This document shows, piece by piece, positions 27,104 to 36,964 of a DNA stretch of 64,000 bases. The notes beneath the pieces were generated by a model. The model made no database searches. It saw nothing but the letters and a program-made list of their open reading frames with translations, and was not told the DNA's origin. Within the stretch, counting starts at the first letter, position 1; each line of letters begins with the position of its first letter. Position numbers and translations under genes: made by a program. The DNA comes from Alicyclobacillus shizuokensis NBRC 103103 (lineage in GTDB: Bacteria; Bacillota; Bacilli; Alicyclobacillales; Alicyclobacillaceae): the NCBI RefSeq assembly GCF_001552255.1, contig NZ_BCQV01000012.1:59990-123989 (forward strand), written 5' to 3'.

Positions 27104-28744
27104 TCAGATTTTGCTGGCATTCGCATAGGCCGCCACAAACACAGCAGGTGCATTCCAGTAGATGGCCACCTCGTTGGTGGAGTAGCTGCCCTCGTCATCC
27201 ACGTAGCACCTGGCCGGCGGCGTGCCCTCCCGCAGTCGGGCGCGGGCCGCTTCGTCTTGGCGGTGCCGATTGGGGCCCCCGGCCACCATGCCGGGCACCG
27301 GTTCAAGCACCCCATCGGCCACCGATGGCCGGTGGTGAGGGTGGATCATCGGCCGGTATCCAAACCCGCTCACGTAGCATTGGGCCAGTGGGTTGCAACC
27401 CAGCAGGTAGTGCAGCTGCGCCAAAGCCTGCTCACGGTAGGTATCCGTTTGCGCCAGCCTGTCTGCGAAGATCAAGTGCATCGCGCGATGGAGAAGCACC
27501 ATGTTGCTGCCCCAGATGTAATCGGGCTCATCCAAACACACCCCGTATGGGTTGGCCTGGCTCAGTGCCGCCAGCGACTGGGCTCGCTCTTGCCAAGCGC
27601 GGGACGGCCCGGCCAGCCAATCCGCGTCCGTCCCCAAACCCGACTCCCGTGCGCCGCCGAGCAGCAGGGCCAGCGTGCCGTAGCCGCCGACATCGGCCCA
27701 CCCCAAACCGAGGCTGTCAAACCCGCCCTCAGCGTGAATACGCTGCGCCGCTGCCAGGTATTCCATGTCACCTGTCGCTCGCCACAACTCTGCACTCGCC
27801 CAGTACCACTCATCGGCCACCACGACATCCCCGTACTCTCCAGTGTGGATATCGGGAGGATTGATGAACCCTTGCGACGCCGCTTGCGGATTTTCCTCAC
27901 GCCAATGGTAGGCGCGCCGCGCGGCTTGCAAACAACGAGTGGCGAGTTCAGGGTGAACCGTCCGATACACGCGGGCGGCCATGGCCATCACAGCCGCAAA
28001 GGCACCTGTCGCAGCCGCGGAGACAGGCGCAAAGTACAAGGGGGCCAGGTCGTTTTCGGGCATGACACCCAATCCCGGGAACTCCTTCGTCGTCACCTTG
28101 TGGTACACTGCCCCATCGGCGCGCTGCATCGTCCACAGCCAGCGGAGCTCATAAGCGACCTCACTGAGAATGTCGGGTATATCCCCGCCCGATTCCGGGA
28201 TGCCAACCGGGATCGCAAACACCTGCGGAAAGCATTCATATGCCAGCAGCAAGTCAGCCACCGTGACAGCGGCGGCAACCGTATATTTGCCATAATCGCC
28301 CGCGTCGTGCCAACCGCCCGGCGACGGGCGCCGAAGCTGCGGCTGCTCATAGTCGATGCAATCCCCCAAGTGGCAGGCCGCATGCGTCCACGCCCCTGCG
28401 TATTGGGGCAGCAAATCAGTCCCACAGCGTTGGTAGTAGAAAAACTTCAACAGCGCCTGTTGGACATCGATGTACACGTCCGGTCCGATGCGGAACGCCG
28501 GACCGGTACCGACGCCGGGGATACGGATAGTGTACAGGCCGGCTTGGTCGACTGCACTGAGGTCGCCGACAAACACCGTCTCCGCCGAGGCGGGGAGCAT
28601 GTGCGGTCCCTCCAGGCGGCCCATCCACACGCACGTTCCTTCCGCGTCCAAGACCTCGAATTCCTCAGCTTTCACATCAGTTACAAACCATTTGCGCATG
28701 CCGGGCAGATACCCTAACTGATTCATGCGGACCAGCGCGTTCAT
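27104..28744 (-). CDS. Intracellular GH9 endoglucanase/cellodextrinase
   Basis: This 546-residue protein has an N-terminal immunoglobulin-like CelD_N domain (about 1-85) and a GH9 (alpha/alpha)6 barrel. The catalytic base pair lies in GGWHDAGDYGKYT near residue 140 and the proton-donor Glu in DEGSYSTNEVAIYWNAP at the C-terminus. There is no signal peptide, dockerin or carbohydrate-binding module, so it acts in the cytoplasm on imported cello- or mixed-linkage oligosaccharides, like the known intracellular Cel9A of Alicyclobacillus acidocaldarius. The ATG has a strong AGGAGGTGA site. It follows the oppF gene by 79 bases in the same operon. Confidence 0.9.
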   Translation of the reverse strand: MNALVRMNQLGYLPGMRKWFVTDVKAEEFEVLDAEGTCVWMGRLEGPHMLPASAETVFVGDLSAVDQAGLYTIRIPGVGTGPAFRIGPDVYIDVQQALLKFFYYQRCGTDLLPQYAGAWTHAACHLGDCIDYEQPQLRRPSPGGWHDAGDYGKYTVAAAVTVADLLLAYECFPQVFAIPVGIPESGGDIPDILSEVAYELRWLWTMQRADGAVYHKVTTKEFPGLGVMPENDLAPLYFAPVSAAATGAFAAVMAMAARVYRTVHPELATRCLQAARRAYHWREENPQAASQGFINPPDIHTGEYGDVVVADEWYWASAELWRATGDMEYLAAAQRIHAEGGFDSLGLGWADVGGYGTLALLLGGARESGLGTDADWLAGPSRAWQERAQSLAALSQANPYGVCLDEPDYIWGSNMVLLHRAMHLIFADRLAQTDTYREQALAQLHYLLGCNPLAQCYVSGFGYRPMIHPHHRPSVADGVLEPVPGMVAGGPNRHRQDEAARARLREGTPPARCYVDDEGSYSTNEVAIYWNAPAVFVAAYANASKI

Positions 28745-28823
28745 GCTATCACCTCCTGTCGACAACCGGACAAAGGCGCCGCCTTGGTCCGAAACTCGGG
28801 CTTAGGCGGCAATTGGAACTCCG

Positions 28824-29798
28824 TCAGATAACCTGGGCAGTCACACCGGCCTGATGGCAGGACACCTGATGCTGGTCACCCACCATCTTCTCCTCGGGTT
28901 TGGTCGTTCGGCAGATGTCGGTGGCCAGCGGGCAGCGTGGATGAAACGGGCAGCCGGAGGGTGGATTGATGGGCGATGGAATTTCGCCAGGCAATGTGGA
29001 GAAGGTAGATCTCTGGGCGAGCGATTCCGGCACCTTAAGCACCGATTGCATCAGCACACGCGTGTACGGGTGCTGCGGATGGGCAAACAGTTCGTCCACA
29101 GGCGCCCGCTCCACAATCTCACTCAGGTACATGACCGCTACAGCGTCGCTCATGTACTCCACCACCGCCAAGTTGTGCGAGATGAAGATGTAGGAAAGAT
29201 TGTGTTCACGCTGCAGATCCTGCAGCAGCGAGATGATCTGGAGTTGGATGGACACGTCCAAAGCAGAGACGGGTTCGTCGCAGACAATGAGCTTCGGGTT
29301 CAGGGCCAGCGCCCGGGCAATCACGACGCGCTGCTGCTGACCCCCGGACAGCTCCGTGGGATAGGCGCGCGCCATATTTTCCGACAGCCCCACCCGTTCC
29401 ATCAATTCGCGCACCCGGTGGGAGCGCTCCTTGGCATCGCCAATGTTGTGGATGATGAGCGGATCCTTGATATTGCGTTCCACGGTCATGCGCGGGTTGA
29501 GAGAGGACAGCGGGTTTTGAAAGATCATTTGCATGTCCTTGCGCTTTAACCGTAGCTCTTTGGTCGACAGGCTGCGGATATCCACACCGTCAAAGACGAT
29601 GGAGCCACTGTCCGCTTCAATCAGGCGAAGAACCGCTCGGCCAAGCGTCGACTTCCCAGATCCGCTCTCTCCCACTAAACCGAGCGTCTTTGCGGGACCC
29701 AGCGTGAACGACGCGTTTTGCACCGCCTTCAACGTCCCGCCCGGCACCTTGAATGTCTTGCTCAGGTTTTCGACGACCAGCAATTCACTGTGCGACAT
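28824..29798 (-). CDS. oppF: Oligosaccharide/peptide ABC transporter ATP-binding protein, OppF type
   Basis: This 324-residue ATPase has Walker [12 protein letters not shown], signature LSGGQQQRV and Walker B KLIVCDEPVSALD, plus the C-terminal oligopeptide-transporter extension with the cysteines in SGCPFHPRCPLATDICR and CHQ (a [4Fe-4S]-type motif in this family). It starts inside the end of oppD. With OppD it powers the OppBC channel. Since the operon holds cellulase and xylose genes, the cargo is probably cello- or xylo-oligosaccharides, as for other Opp-like sugar systems of Firmicutes and Thermotogae. Confidence 0.9.
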   Translation of the reverse strand: MSHSELLVVENLSKTFKVPGGTLKAVQNASFTLGPAKTLGLVGESGSGKSTLGRAVLRLIEADSGSIVFDGVDIRSLSTKELRLKRKDMQMIFQNPLSSLNPRMTVERNIKDPLIIHNIGDAKERSHRVRELMERVGLSENMARAYPTELSGGQQQRVVIARALALNPKLIVCDEPVSALDVSIQLQIISLLQDLQREHNLSYIFISHNLAVVEYMSDAVAVMYLSEIVERAPVDELFAHPQHPYTRVLMQSVLKVPESLAQRSTFSTLPGEIPSPINPPSGCPFHPRCPLATDICRTTKPEEKMVGDQHQVSCHQAGVTAQVI

Positions 29799-30774
29799 GT
29801 TCCAGCACCTCTTCCGCTCGATGGCAGGCGACAACATGCTCCTGCGCGATGATACGCAGATCCGGTATCTCGTCACGGCAACGGTCGGTCACCAACAGGC
29901 ACCGATCCGCAAACGGGCACCCGCGGGGCGGCTCAATCATCACCGGCGGATTGCCCGGAATAGGGGCGATTTTCCGGCCCCGGCTGCCGATTTCCAGAAT
30001 GGAAGACTTCAAGGCGCGACTGTAGGGATGGGCCGAGTGGCGGACAAACTCCTCCACCGGCGCCGATTCCATCACCTGGCCGCCATACATGACGATGACG
30101 CGATCGCACAAGTTGGTCGCAACACCCAAGTCGTGGGTGATCATGATGGTGCTCATCTGACGGTTCACCTGCGCCTCGCGCAGCACCGAGAGCACCTGCA
30201 TCTGGACGGTGACGTCCAGCGCCGTCGTCGGCTCGTCCGCAATCAGCAGCTTCGGCTGGCAAGCCAGCGCGATGGCAATCATCACACGCTGCCGCATACC
30301 GCCGGACAACTCAAACGGGTAGTTCTTCATCCTGCGGTGCGGATCGGCAATGCCGACTTCCTCCAGCAGCGCCACGGCCCGGTCCCAGGCCTCCTGCTTG
30401 CTGCACAAGCGATGCACCAGCATCACTTCCATAACCTGCTGACCCACGCGCTTGATAGGATTGAGACTGGTCATCGGATCTTGGAACACAATTCCAATCT
30501 CGCGCCCGCGCACCGCCCGCATCTCATGCCGATTGAGCTTGAGCAGGTCCACCCCTTCAAACTCTGCGGTGCCCGCCACCACTTTCCCGTTTTCGCCAAT
30601 CAATCCGAGAATGGACAGCACCGACACCGATTTCCCCGATCCGCTCTCGCCCACGATGCCGAGCGTCTCCCCGCGGCGCACCTGAAAGCTCACACCGTTG
30701 ACCGCGTAAACCAGACCGTCCGGACGCCGAAAATGGGTGGTTAGGTCCCGCACGTCCAACAGGATGTCACTCAT
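29785..30774 (-). CDS. oppD: Oligosaccharide/peptide ABC transporter ATP-binding protein, OppD type
   Basis: This 329-residue ATPase has Walker [13 protein letters not shown], signature LSGGMRQRV and Walker [14 protein letters not shown], with the family C-terminal Cys-rich tail ([16 protein letters not shown]). The ATG overlaps the oppC stop by four bases (ATGA), and the gene overlaps oppF by 14 bases. It is the second ATPase of the oppABCDF unit. Confidence 0.9.
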   Translation of the reverse strand: MSDILLDVRDLTTHFRRPDGLVYAVNGVSFQVRRGETLGIVGESGSGKSVSVLSILGLIGENGKVVAGTAEFEGVDLLKLNRHEMRAVRGREIGIVFQDPMTSLNPIKRVGQQVMEVMLVHRLCSKQEAWDRAVALLEEVGIADPHRRMKNYPFELSGGMRQRVMIAIALACQPKLLIADEPTTALDVTVQMQVLSVLREAQVNRQMSTIMITHDLGVATNLCDRVIVMYGGQVMESAPVEEFVRHSAHPYSRALKSSILEIGSRGRKIAPIPGNPPVMIEPPRGCPFADRCLLVTDRCRDEIPDLRIIAQEHVVACHRAEEVLEHVAQ

Positions 30775-31664
30775 TTCGACGCCCCCTTTGTGTTGAACGC
30801 CTCTTGCAGGCCATTGCCAACGAACAGAAAGGCCAGCAGCGTGATTGCAAACAGCACGGCCGGAAACACGAGCAGCCACGGATACCCCATCATGTCGGCA
30901 GCCCCGGTGGTCACCAGATTGCCAAAGCTCGGCATCGGCGGCCGCAGTCCCAGTCCGACGACACTGAGCCCGGCGTCCTGAATGAGCGCGTACGGGATGC
31001 CAAACGACAACGACACAATGACGTTGCCGATGATGTTGGGAAACAGGTAATGTAAGGCGATGTACCGTTTGGTAGCGCCGAGTGAGATGGCGGCTTCAAC
31101 CATTTCGCCCCCGCGCAGCGACAACACCAGACCGCGGATCAGGCGGGCGTAGCCGGACCACTGGGTGATACCTATCGAGATGAAAATGGGCAGGATGCCG
31201 CGGCCCAAGTCAATGACCAAGATGAGGTTCAGAAAGTAAGCGGGAAAGGCGAACATCAAGTCTACGAGTCGCATGATGATATTATCAACGATACCGCCCA
31301 TCATCCCGGCCAACAGGCCCAAAATGGCGCCGATGACAAAAGCCACCGCCGTTGCCCCAAAACCAATGATACAGGCAAAGCGGATGCTGTACAGTAACTC
31401 GCTGAGCATGTCATGACCAAGGCTGTCGGTGCCAAACCAATGGGTAGCGCTCGGGCCCATATTGGCGCTCCCATAATCGGTGGTGGTATACGAGTAGGGC
31501 GCAACCCAGGGGCCAATGATACCCACGATAATGAAGATGCCCACCCAAACGAGACCGGCGACGGCCAAGCGATTGCGGGCAAATCGCCGCCAGGCCAAAA
31601 CTCGCCGCGATGCGGGTGGCTTCGGCCTTAAATCGGCCTGTAAAACGCCTTCCACTACCGACAC
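30771..31664 (-). CDS. oppC: ABC transporter permease, OppC type
   Basis: This 297-residue membrane protein has the N-terminal OppC domain (RRFARNRLAVAGLVWVGIFI), GTDSLGHDMLSELLYSIR and the EAA-loop region GEMVEAAISLGATKRYIALHYLFPN near residue 190. It forms one half of the channel with OppB. It starts 49 bases after oppB and is coupled to oppD. Confidence 0.9.
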   Translation of the reverse strand: MSVVEGVLQADLRPKPPASRRVLAWRRFARNRLAVAGLVWVGIFIIVGIIGPWVAPYSYTTTDYGSANMGPSATHWFGTDSLGHDMLSELLYSIRFACIIGFGATAVAFVIGAILGLLAGMMGGIVDNIIMRLVDLMFAFPAYFLNLILVIDLGRGILPIFISIGITQWSGYARLIRGLVLSLRGGEMVEAAISLGATKRYIALHYLFPNIIGNVIVSLSFGIPYALIQDAGLSVVGLGLRPPMPSFGNLVTTGAADMMGYPWLLVFPAVLFAITLLAFLFVGNGLQEAFNTKGASK

Positions 31665-31713
31665 GCGTGCTCTCCCCTTCCTTGTGGATTCTTTGCAGTC
31701 GACTTGTCAGAGA

Positions 31714-32676
31714 TCACTTGAGCCGAATTCGTGGGTCCAGGATCGTATAACAGATGTCCACCAATAGATTCGTGATCATCACCAACAGGCAGAGGATAAA
31801 GATGTACGTGATGGCAAGCGGAAAGTCGTCCGCTCCGAACGCCTGATTCAGCAGTGAGCCCAGTCCCGGGATGGAGAACAGATTCTCAATCCAGACCGTG
31901 CCGACCACAGTGAAGGCAAACTGCGGTCCAATGACAGTGACCAGAGCAATCAATGAGTTCGGGAACGCATGCCGAAGGACAGCGGCCCACTCCGGAACCC
32001 CCTTGGCCCTAGCGGTGCGAATGAACTCCAGTCCCATGGTGTCAATCATGCTGCTGCGCATGTACTGGGCGACATTCCCGATGTTCCCGACGGCGAGCGC
32101 GATGATGGGCAAGACGGCCTGCTGAACACTCCCCCAACCACTTATGGGGAAAATTGGGATGAGGACACCAAACACTAACATCAAGAGAACGGCAAACACA
32201 AATGAGGGAATCGCCTGCCCCCCCAGGGAGAGCGTCGTCATCACGTAGTCCACCCAGGTGTTCTTCCGCACCGCGGCCAAAATCCCGAGTGGAATGCCGA
32301 CAATGGTAGACAGGATCACAGAGCCGAGGGCCAGAATGAAGCTGATGGGAAAACCGGATTTCAGCGTATCCATTATGGGCGTCGTTGGATTCTCAAACGA
32401 CGTGCCAAAGTTGAGCGTGAAACAGTGATAGATGTAACGCCAGATCTGGAGATAGAGTGGTTGATCCAGCCCATACCGTTCCTTCCAGTCGTTCATCATC
32501 GCCTGGAACGCCTGCGGGTTCTCAGCCGCCAGTGTTTGAGCTTGCTGCCCAACCTGCTGTTGATTAAAGAAGCTCCCCGGGGCAATGTACATGAGAATGT
32601 ACGACAGGGCGATGATGACCGCCGTCGTGATAATGATGGCGATGATGCGCTTGGTCAGAAATTTGGCGATGGCCAT
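31714..32676 (-). CDS. oppB: ABC transporter permease, OppB type
   Basis: This 320-residue permease has six predicted helices and the typical start FLTKRIIAIIITTAVIIALSYILMYIAPG, with RYGLDQPLYLQIWRYIYHCF and the EAA segment LEFIRTARAKGVPEWAVLRHA-like stretch near residue 205. It is the partner of OppC. It is separated from oppA by 158 bases that contain an inverted repeat. Confidence 0.9.
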   Translation of the reverse strand: MAIAKFLTKRIIAIIITTAVIIALSYILMYIAPGSFFNQQQVGQQAQTLAAENPQAFQAMMNDWKERYGLDQPLYLQIWRYIYHCFTLNFGTSFENPTTPIMDTLKSGFPISFILALGSVILSTIVGIPLGILAAVRKNTWVDYVMTTLSLGGQAIPSFVFAVLLMLVFGVLIPIFPISGWGSVQQAVLPIIALAVGNIGNVAQYMRSSMIDTMGLEFIRTARAKGVPEWAAVLRHAFPNSLIALVTVIGPQFAFTVVGTVWIENLFSIPGLGSLLNQAFGADDFPLAITYIFILCLLVMITNLLVDICYTILDPRIRLK

Positions 32677-32714
32677 CCTGACTCCCCTTTCTCATGGGTT
32701 ATCCGGCGAAGCAG

Positions 32715-32771
32715 GTCCCCTGCACCAAGCTGCGATCCGTCCTCCAACCGTGCTCGCTGGCGGCAGGGGAC
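32715..32771 (-). repeat. Stem-loop between oppA and oppB
   Basis: Nine-base arms GTCCCCTGC (32715-32723) and GCAGGGGAC (32763-32771) can pair. There is no U-tract, so this is more likely an mRNA-stabilising or processing hairpin that keeps oppA transcript levels above those of the channel genes than a full terminator. Confidence 0.5.
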
Positions 32772-32834
32772 GGGTGGTTGGGCGGTCGCGGAAGCACGGC
32801 CACCCACGCCCACTGAAGTTGCAAGCTCACCCGT

Positions 32835-34892
32835 TCAGCCGCTGGTATCCTTTCCATTGTCCACTGTCAGGTACTGCAACTGGAAGAAGTTCGCCCACGC
32901 AAATCGGTTGGCCACCACATTGTGCACCCAAGGCTTGGCCAAGTAGGTATTCATCGAATCATACAAGGGCACCATCCACGCGTTGTCGATAATGGACTGA
33001 GCAAGCTTGCCCGCATCGGCGGCTGCCTGAGCGTCGTTGTCGTAGAACTGCTCCTTCGTGTTCCACACAAACCAGTTGTATTCGGTCTGATTCCGGTGCT
33101 GATCTTTCCATACCTGTATGTCCAGTCCGTCCGGGTTTCCACCGCTATTGGAAGCACCACCGACCCAGTTCCATGCGTCGGCCCAAGCCTGGTGCTTGTC
33201 AGCATCCGTCTTGGCGTCCTTCCAGCGCTGCACATAGGCGTTCCAAGTCTGCGAATACGGAACAACCGGGGTCAGATATTTCTTGATGTCTGGATCTGTC
33301 TGTCTATTCCTATAATCTGTGAGGTACTTGGCGTCCTGTTCATACGCTTTCTGCAAGGGCACCCAATCCGACCACGAGATGCCCTTGCTCTTGTCGTCCG
33401 GATTGCCATACTTGGCCACAGAGTAGGGGTTGTGGTCAACGATTGCGGTCTTTCCTACATAATTCCGAAATTCATAGTGAAAGTCGTACCAACTACCCTG
33501 CGCAGCACCCAGGTCCGCGTTGGCCGGGCTGGGCCAGTTGAGCGCCTGATTGAACATCATGTAGCCAGGATTGACGCCTTTCTGGTAATTGCCCCACACG
33601 TAGTCGCCATACACCTGACTGGATAGCGGTTCAATCTTGAAATTGATGTTCAGGTTTTGCTTGAGCTGCTGCTGAACGGACTCTGCCGCCAGCACCGCAT
33701 TGCGATTGTCGTTCTGGGTCGGTGTGTACAACTCAAATGTGGGCAGCCCTTTGCCATTGGGGTACCCAGCCTGCGCCAAAAGCTTCTTGGCGTCCTCGAC
33801 GTTCATCTTGATGCCCTTTTGATACTTCGTCGGCGTCCAGGAGGAAGGCCCAAACACGTCTGTCGGATTAGCCATGCCACTTAGCGCCTCGACAACCTTG
33901 CTGCGGTCTATCGCTTCGGCGATGGCCTTGCGCACCAGCGGGTTGTCCAACGGTGACTTGTCAAGGGACTTGTCAAACGCAAACGCGTACACGTCATAGT
34001 TGGGAACCTCGTGCAGCTCCCCCTTCAGATTACTCTGGGCATACTTAAAGTCGGAAGGATTATTAATCTGAACCACATCCAACTGATTGGCCTTGTAGGC
34101 TTGCAGGGGAGAGCTGGGCGCCGGCACAATGTTGATGGTTTGCACATTGCCGACATTCTCAACCTTCTTATTGCCGACGTAATTCTTGTTCCGCGTCAAG
34201 ACGATCTTGCCGTTCGGCTTGAAGGAGGACACCACATAGGGGCCGTTCCCGACAAAATACTGTGGCAGGTACCAATTGGTAGGGTGCTTTTCCACCACCT
34301 TCTTGTTCAACGGCATGGCCGAAGCCAGCGCCAATTGAGTCGGCAGGCCGTAGTTCGGCGTCTGCAATTGAATCTGAATCTCATAGTCGTTGATCACCCT
34401 GATTCCCACGTCGCTCGCCTTGGCGCTGCCGGTGTGATAGTTTGTCGCATTCTTGACCGACGTCACGAAGCTCGCCCACAGCTGAGCGCTCGTGTTTTTC
34501 GGGTCCAGCATGCGCATCCAGGCGTAGTAGAAGTCATTCGCTGTCACCGGATCGCCATTGCTCCACTTGGCGTCCTTGCGCAGATAGAACGTCCAGGTCA
34601 ATCCGTCTTTCGACACCGTCCAGTGGTCCGCCACCTTGGGGACAATCTTCAGGTTCTTGTCGTATCCGGTCAATCCTTCCAGGACCGTCCCTTGATCAAT
34701 GAGAATCTGCGCCTGCCAAGCGGTCGGGTCGAGCGATGTTATCGGAGGCAACGCCACCGTCACCGAATCGTGCTTCTGCGAGCTGCCATTGGATGAACAC
34801 CCAGCCAAGGACAGGCCAGCCACCATTGTCAGCGTCACCGCGGCCGCTCCAGACATTGTCGTGTACCTTTTTGCACTCGGCTTCTTCGACAT
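32835..34892 (-). CDS. oppA: Extracellular solute-binding lipoprotein, family 5 (OppA type)
   Basis: This 685-residue protein has a lipoprotein signal (basic MSKKPSAKRY, hydrophobic VTLTMVAGLSLAGC lipobox) and the family 5 binding-protein body (NGDPVTANDFYYAWMRMLDPKNTSAQLWASF). It captures oligosaccharides or peptides at the cell surface for OppBCDF. The ATG at 34892 has GAGGAGGGG upstream. Family 5 proteins bind peptides, cello-oligosaccharides or xylo-oligosaccharides; the neighbouring GH9 and xylose genes and the xylO-like site favour sugars. Confidence 0.9.
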   Translation of the reverse strand: MSKKPSAKRYTTMSGAAAVTLTMVAGLSLAGCSSNGSSQKHDSVTVALPPITSLDPTAWQAQILIDQGTVLEGLTGYDKNLKIVPKVADHWTVSKDGLTWTFYLRKDAKWSNGDPVTANDFYYAWMRMLDPKNTSAQLWASFVTSVKNATNYHTGSAKASDVGIRVINDYEIQIQLQTPNYGLPTQLALASAMPLNKKVVEKHPTNWYLPQYFVGNGPYVVSSFKPNGKIVLTRNKNYVGNKKVENVGNVQTINIVPAPSSPLQAYKANQLDVVQINNPSDFKYAQSNLKGELHEVPNYDVYAFAFDKSLDKSPLDNPLVRKAIAEAIDRSKVVEALSGMANPTDVFGPSSWTPTKYQKGIKMNVEDAKKLLAQAGYPNGKGLPTFELYTPTQNDNRNAVLAAESVQQQLKQNLNINFKIEPLSSQVYGDYVWGNYQKGVNPGYMMFNQALNWPSPANADLGAAQGSWYDFHYEFRNYVGKTAIVDHNPYSVAKYGNPDDKSKGISWSDWVPLQKAYEQDAKYLTDYRNRQTDPDIKKYLTPVVPYSQTWNAYVQRWKDAKTDADKHQAWADAWNWVGGASNSGGNPDGLDIQVWKDQHRNQTEYNWFVWNTKEQFYDNDAQAAADAGKLAQSIIDNAWMVPLYDSMNTYLAKPWVHNVVANRFAWANFFQLQYLTVDNGKDTSG

Positions 34893-34938
34893 CCTTTCCC
34901 CTCCTCGAATCGGCCATGGAACCCAACATGCGAAGCGA

Positions 34939-34963
34939 TTAGTTTTGATAACCAACAAACAAA
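34939..34963. promoter_or_regulatory. xylO-like operator before oppA
   Basis: TTAGTTT on the left and AACAAACAAA on the right of a nine-base AT-rich spacer reproduce the two half-sites of Bacillus xylO. It lies 46 bases before the oppA start and suggests that oligosaccharide import is under the same XylR repressor as xylBA. Confidence 0.6.
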
Positions 34964-35404
34964 TATAGGTACACCGACCGCCACTGGAGAGATAAAAGCA
35001 TCGTTCACATGCAGCGGGCACGTGTTGTGATGATGTTCCTCATCAGAGACCCCCGTTGTACTTCCACATTGATCATCCCGACAGGCTGCCACCTCCTCAC
35101 AACATTGCAATTAGTTCGCAAATACAATGATAGCGATTACTTCTTGATTCAACCATGTAAAGAGGTAGATTTTTTTGGTCTAAATGTGTGATTTTTTGCA
35201 TAACAATCGACAACAAGCACCATCCCCCCACGTCTGACGAGGAAGTCAGAATCTCCAGGAGATGCAGCGGGCGGTTGTAGATACGTCTGCGACCAAGATG
35301 CCCCAGGGCGCCCCTTCTCCGCAGGCAGCCACGGGTGCTCGCCGATGCGCGTTTTTCGTGGTATCTGTATAAGAAACCGACCAATGGGTATGGGAGGAGC
35401 CGCG
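34964..35404. other. Divergent intergenic region oppA / polysaccharide deacetylase
   Basis: No gene is convincing here. The AT-rich centre (35100-35210) should hold the two divergent promoters: TTGATT and TAGATT (16 bases apart, about 35144-35171) could serve the plus-strand deacetylase. A 23-codon minus-strand frame with a GAGGAGGTG site about 13 bases ahead of its ATG (about 35006-35074) was seen but has no other support. Confidence 0.4.
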
Positions 35405-36022
35405 ATGGAGGTAAACGCTCATTCCGCTGGCCAAAGGCGACGGGGCTTGGCTCTGACGTTTGACGATGGCCCCGATGAGGAGTATACACCGTTCATTATT
35501 GACATCCTGAACCACTACCGTATTCCGGCAATATTCTTTTGTCTGGGTCAACAGGTTGAAAAGTACCCGGACGTCCTGCGTCGGATGGCGAACACCGGTC
35601 ATACAGTTGGCAACCACTCCTGGAGCCATCCGGATCTCACCAAGCTGAGTGCCGACGACGTTTGCTCTGAACTCATGGACACCGACGCGGTAATCCGGGA
35701 ATGCCTTGGCGTCTCTCCACGATTTGTTCGACCACCCTACGGAAGTACGCACGATGCGTTGGATTCGTACATTCGCAGCCTGGGTTTTGAAGTGGTGCTG
35801 TGGGATATCGACTCCCACGATTGGACAGGAATTCCCGGTTCGGAGATTGCGCGCAATGTTGTCCCACGGCTGCGGCCTGGATCCATCATTCTGCAACACT
35901 GCTCGGGGCGTGTTAAGGGCACCACGGAAGCCCTACCCTATATCATCGAAATTGCGCTCGGTATGGGCTACACTTTCACGAGCCTTGAGCATATCATCGG
36001 ATCACCCCCTTATCGGCATTGA
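35405..36022 (+). CDS. Polysaccharide deacetylase (NodB domain, CE4)
   Basis: This 205-residue protein is almost only a NodB domain: the catalytic base in LTFDDGPDEEYTP, the metal-binding HSWSHPD and RPPYGSTHDALD motifs, then DIDSHDW and the C-terminal GSIILQHCSG. The ATG at 35405 has GGGAGGAG upstream. No signal peptide is seen, so it is cytoplasmic or released another way. It removes acetyl groups from a glycan such as chitin, peptidoglycan or acetylated xylan; the substrate is open. The DUF624 gene follows 142 bases downstream on the same strand. Confidence 0.88.
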   Translation: MEVNAHSAGQRRRGLALTFDDGPDEEYTPFIIDILNHYRIPAIFFCLGQQVEKYPDVLRRMANTGHTVGNHSWSHPDLTKLSADDVCSELMDTDAVIRECLGVSPRFVRPPYGSTHDALDSYIRSLGFEVVLWDIDSHDWTGIPGSEIARNVVPRLRPGSIILQHCSGRVKGTTEALPYIIEIALGMGYTFTSLEHIIGSPPYRH

Positions 36023-36164
36023 ATCCTCACCTCACCGGCGTACCGAGAGATTTGCCGGTTGTCTTGGCGACCCGTTTTCGCGCATACTACTAGTTATACG
36101 GCGGATGCCAGGCGCGGATGAAAAGGGATTCATGCGGTTCAAGAAACAGAATTGCGAATAGGAT

Positions 36165-36800
36165 GTGGAAACCGTGTTTCAGTTGGACGGATTCCTCTAT
36201 CGGGCGTGCAAGTGGATTTACAACCTGTTCCTCCTGAATCTACTGGTACTGGTCAATTGCATCCTGATAATCACCGTCTACCCGGCAACGGCGGCGGGGT
36301 TTGCCATCGTCCGGCAGTGGTTGAAAGGGAACGATCCGCCCGTGCTCCGCACCTATTATCGATATTACCGGGAGAACTTCAAGCAGAGTCTCATCACAGG
36401 GTTGGTGATGACCGCGGTTGGCGTGATTTTGTATGTGGACCTTCGCATCGCTGTCCACCTGCAGAGTTCGTTCAATTTGATAGTCATCCTGTTTTTTGGC
36501 ATCCTCACTGTGATCTACAGTTCCGCAGCAGTGAGCCTGTTCCCGCTCATGGTTCACGGATACTACACGCACGGGCGGTTACTCGTCACCAGCCTCAAAC
36601 TGGGTCTGTACAAGTTCCACCTCACGTTTCTCAACCTTGTCTGTCTCGGTGCCCTGCTGTTCGTGTCCTTGCGCTTCACATTTCTCCTGTTTTTCTTCTT
36701 CATGAGCGTGTGCATCTTTATCACGTATTGGTTTGCGGAGCGTAAGTTTGCGCAACTGTGGGCGGCGCAGCAACAGATAGCGGACAGCCACAGCGCATAA
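36165..36800 (+). CDS. DUF624 (YesL-like) membrane protein
   Basis: This 211-residue protein has five or six hydrophobic helices and the YesL-family core NLFLLNLLVLVNCILIITVYPATAAGFAIVRQWLKG. Members often lie beside LplABC-type sugar transporters and oligosaccharide-utilisation genes; their function is unknown. A GTG three codons later (36174) is an equally possible start, as neither has a strong ribosome site. Here it stands next to a polysaccharide deacetylase. Confidence 0.75.
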   Translation: METVFQLDGFLYRACKWIYNLFLLNLLVLVNCILIITVYPATAAGFAIVRQWLKGNDPPVLRTYYRYYRENFKQSLITGLVMTAVGVILYVDLRIAVHLQSSFNLIVILFFGILTVIYSSAAVSLFPLMVHGYYTHGRLLVTSLKLGLYKFHLTFLNLVCLGALLFVSLRFTFLLFFFFMSVCIFITYWFAERKFAQLWAAQQQIADSHSA

Positions 36801-36876
36801 CTGGCGGCCGCTAGACAAGGCGGCGAACGATGCGGGGAGAATGGTGCCTCAGAGCCGCCAGAAGCTTGACAAAAAT

Positions 36877-36922
36877 GCTCCAGCAAAGGCTGACCTTTCA
36901 AAGGCCGACCTTTGCTTGGAGC
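36877..36922 (-). terminator. Terminator after the chemoreceptor gene
   Basis: Arms GCTCCAGCAAAGG and CCTTTGCTTGGAGC form a long stem, followed on the minus strand by ATTTTTGTC. It lies about 40 bases after the chemoreceptor stop and may also stop plus-strand transcripts from the DUF624 gene. Confidence 0.75.
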
Positions 36923-36964
36923 CAGAATGGCTTCCGCCAGGTGTTTCCTGTGTGGAATAGACGG

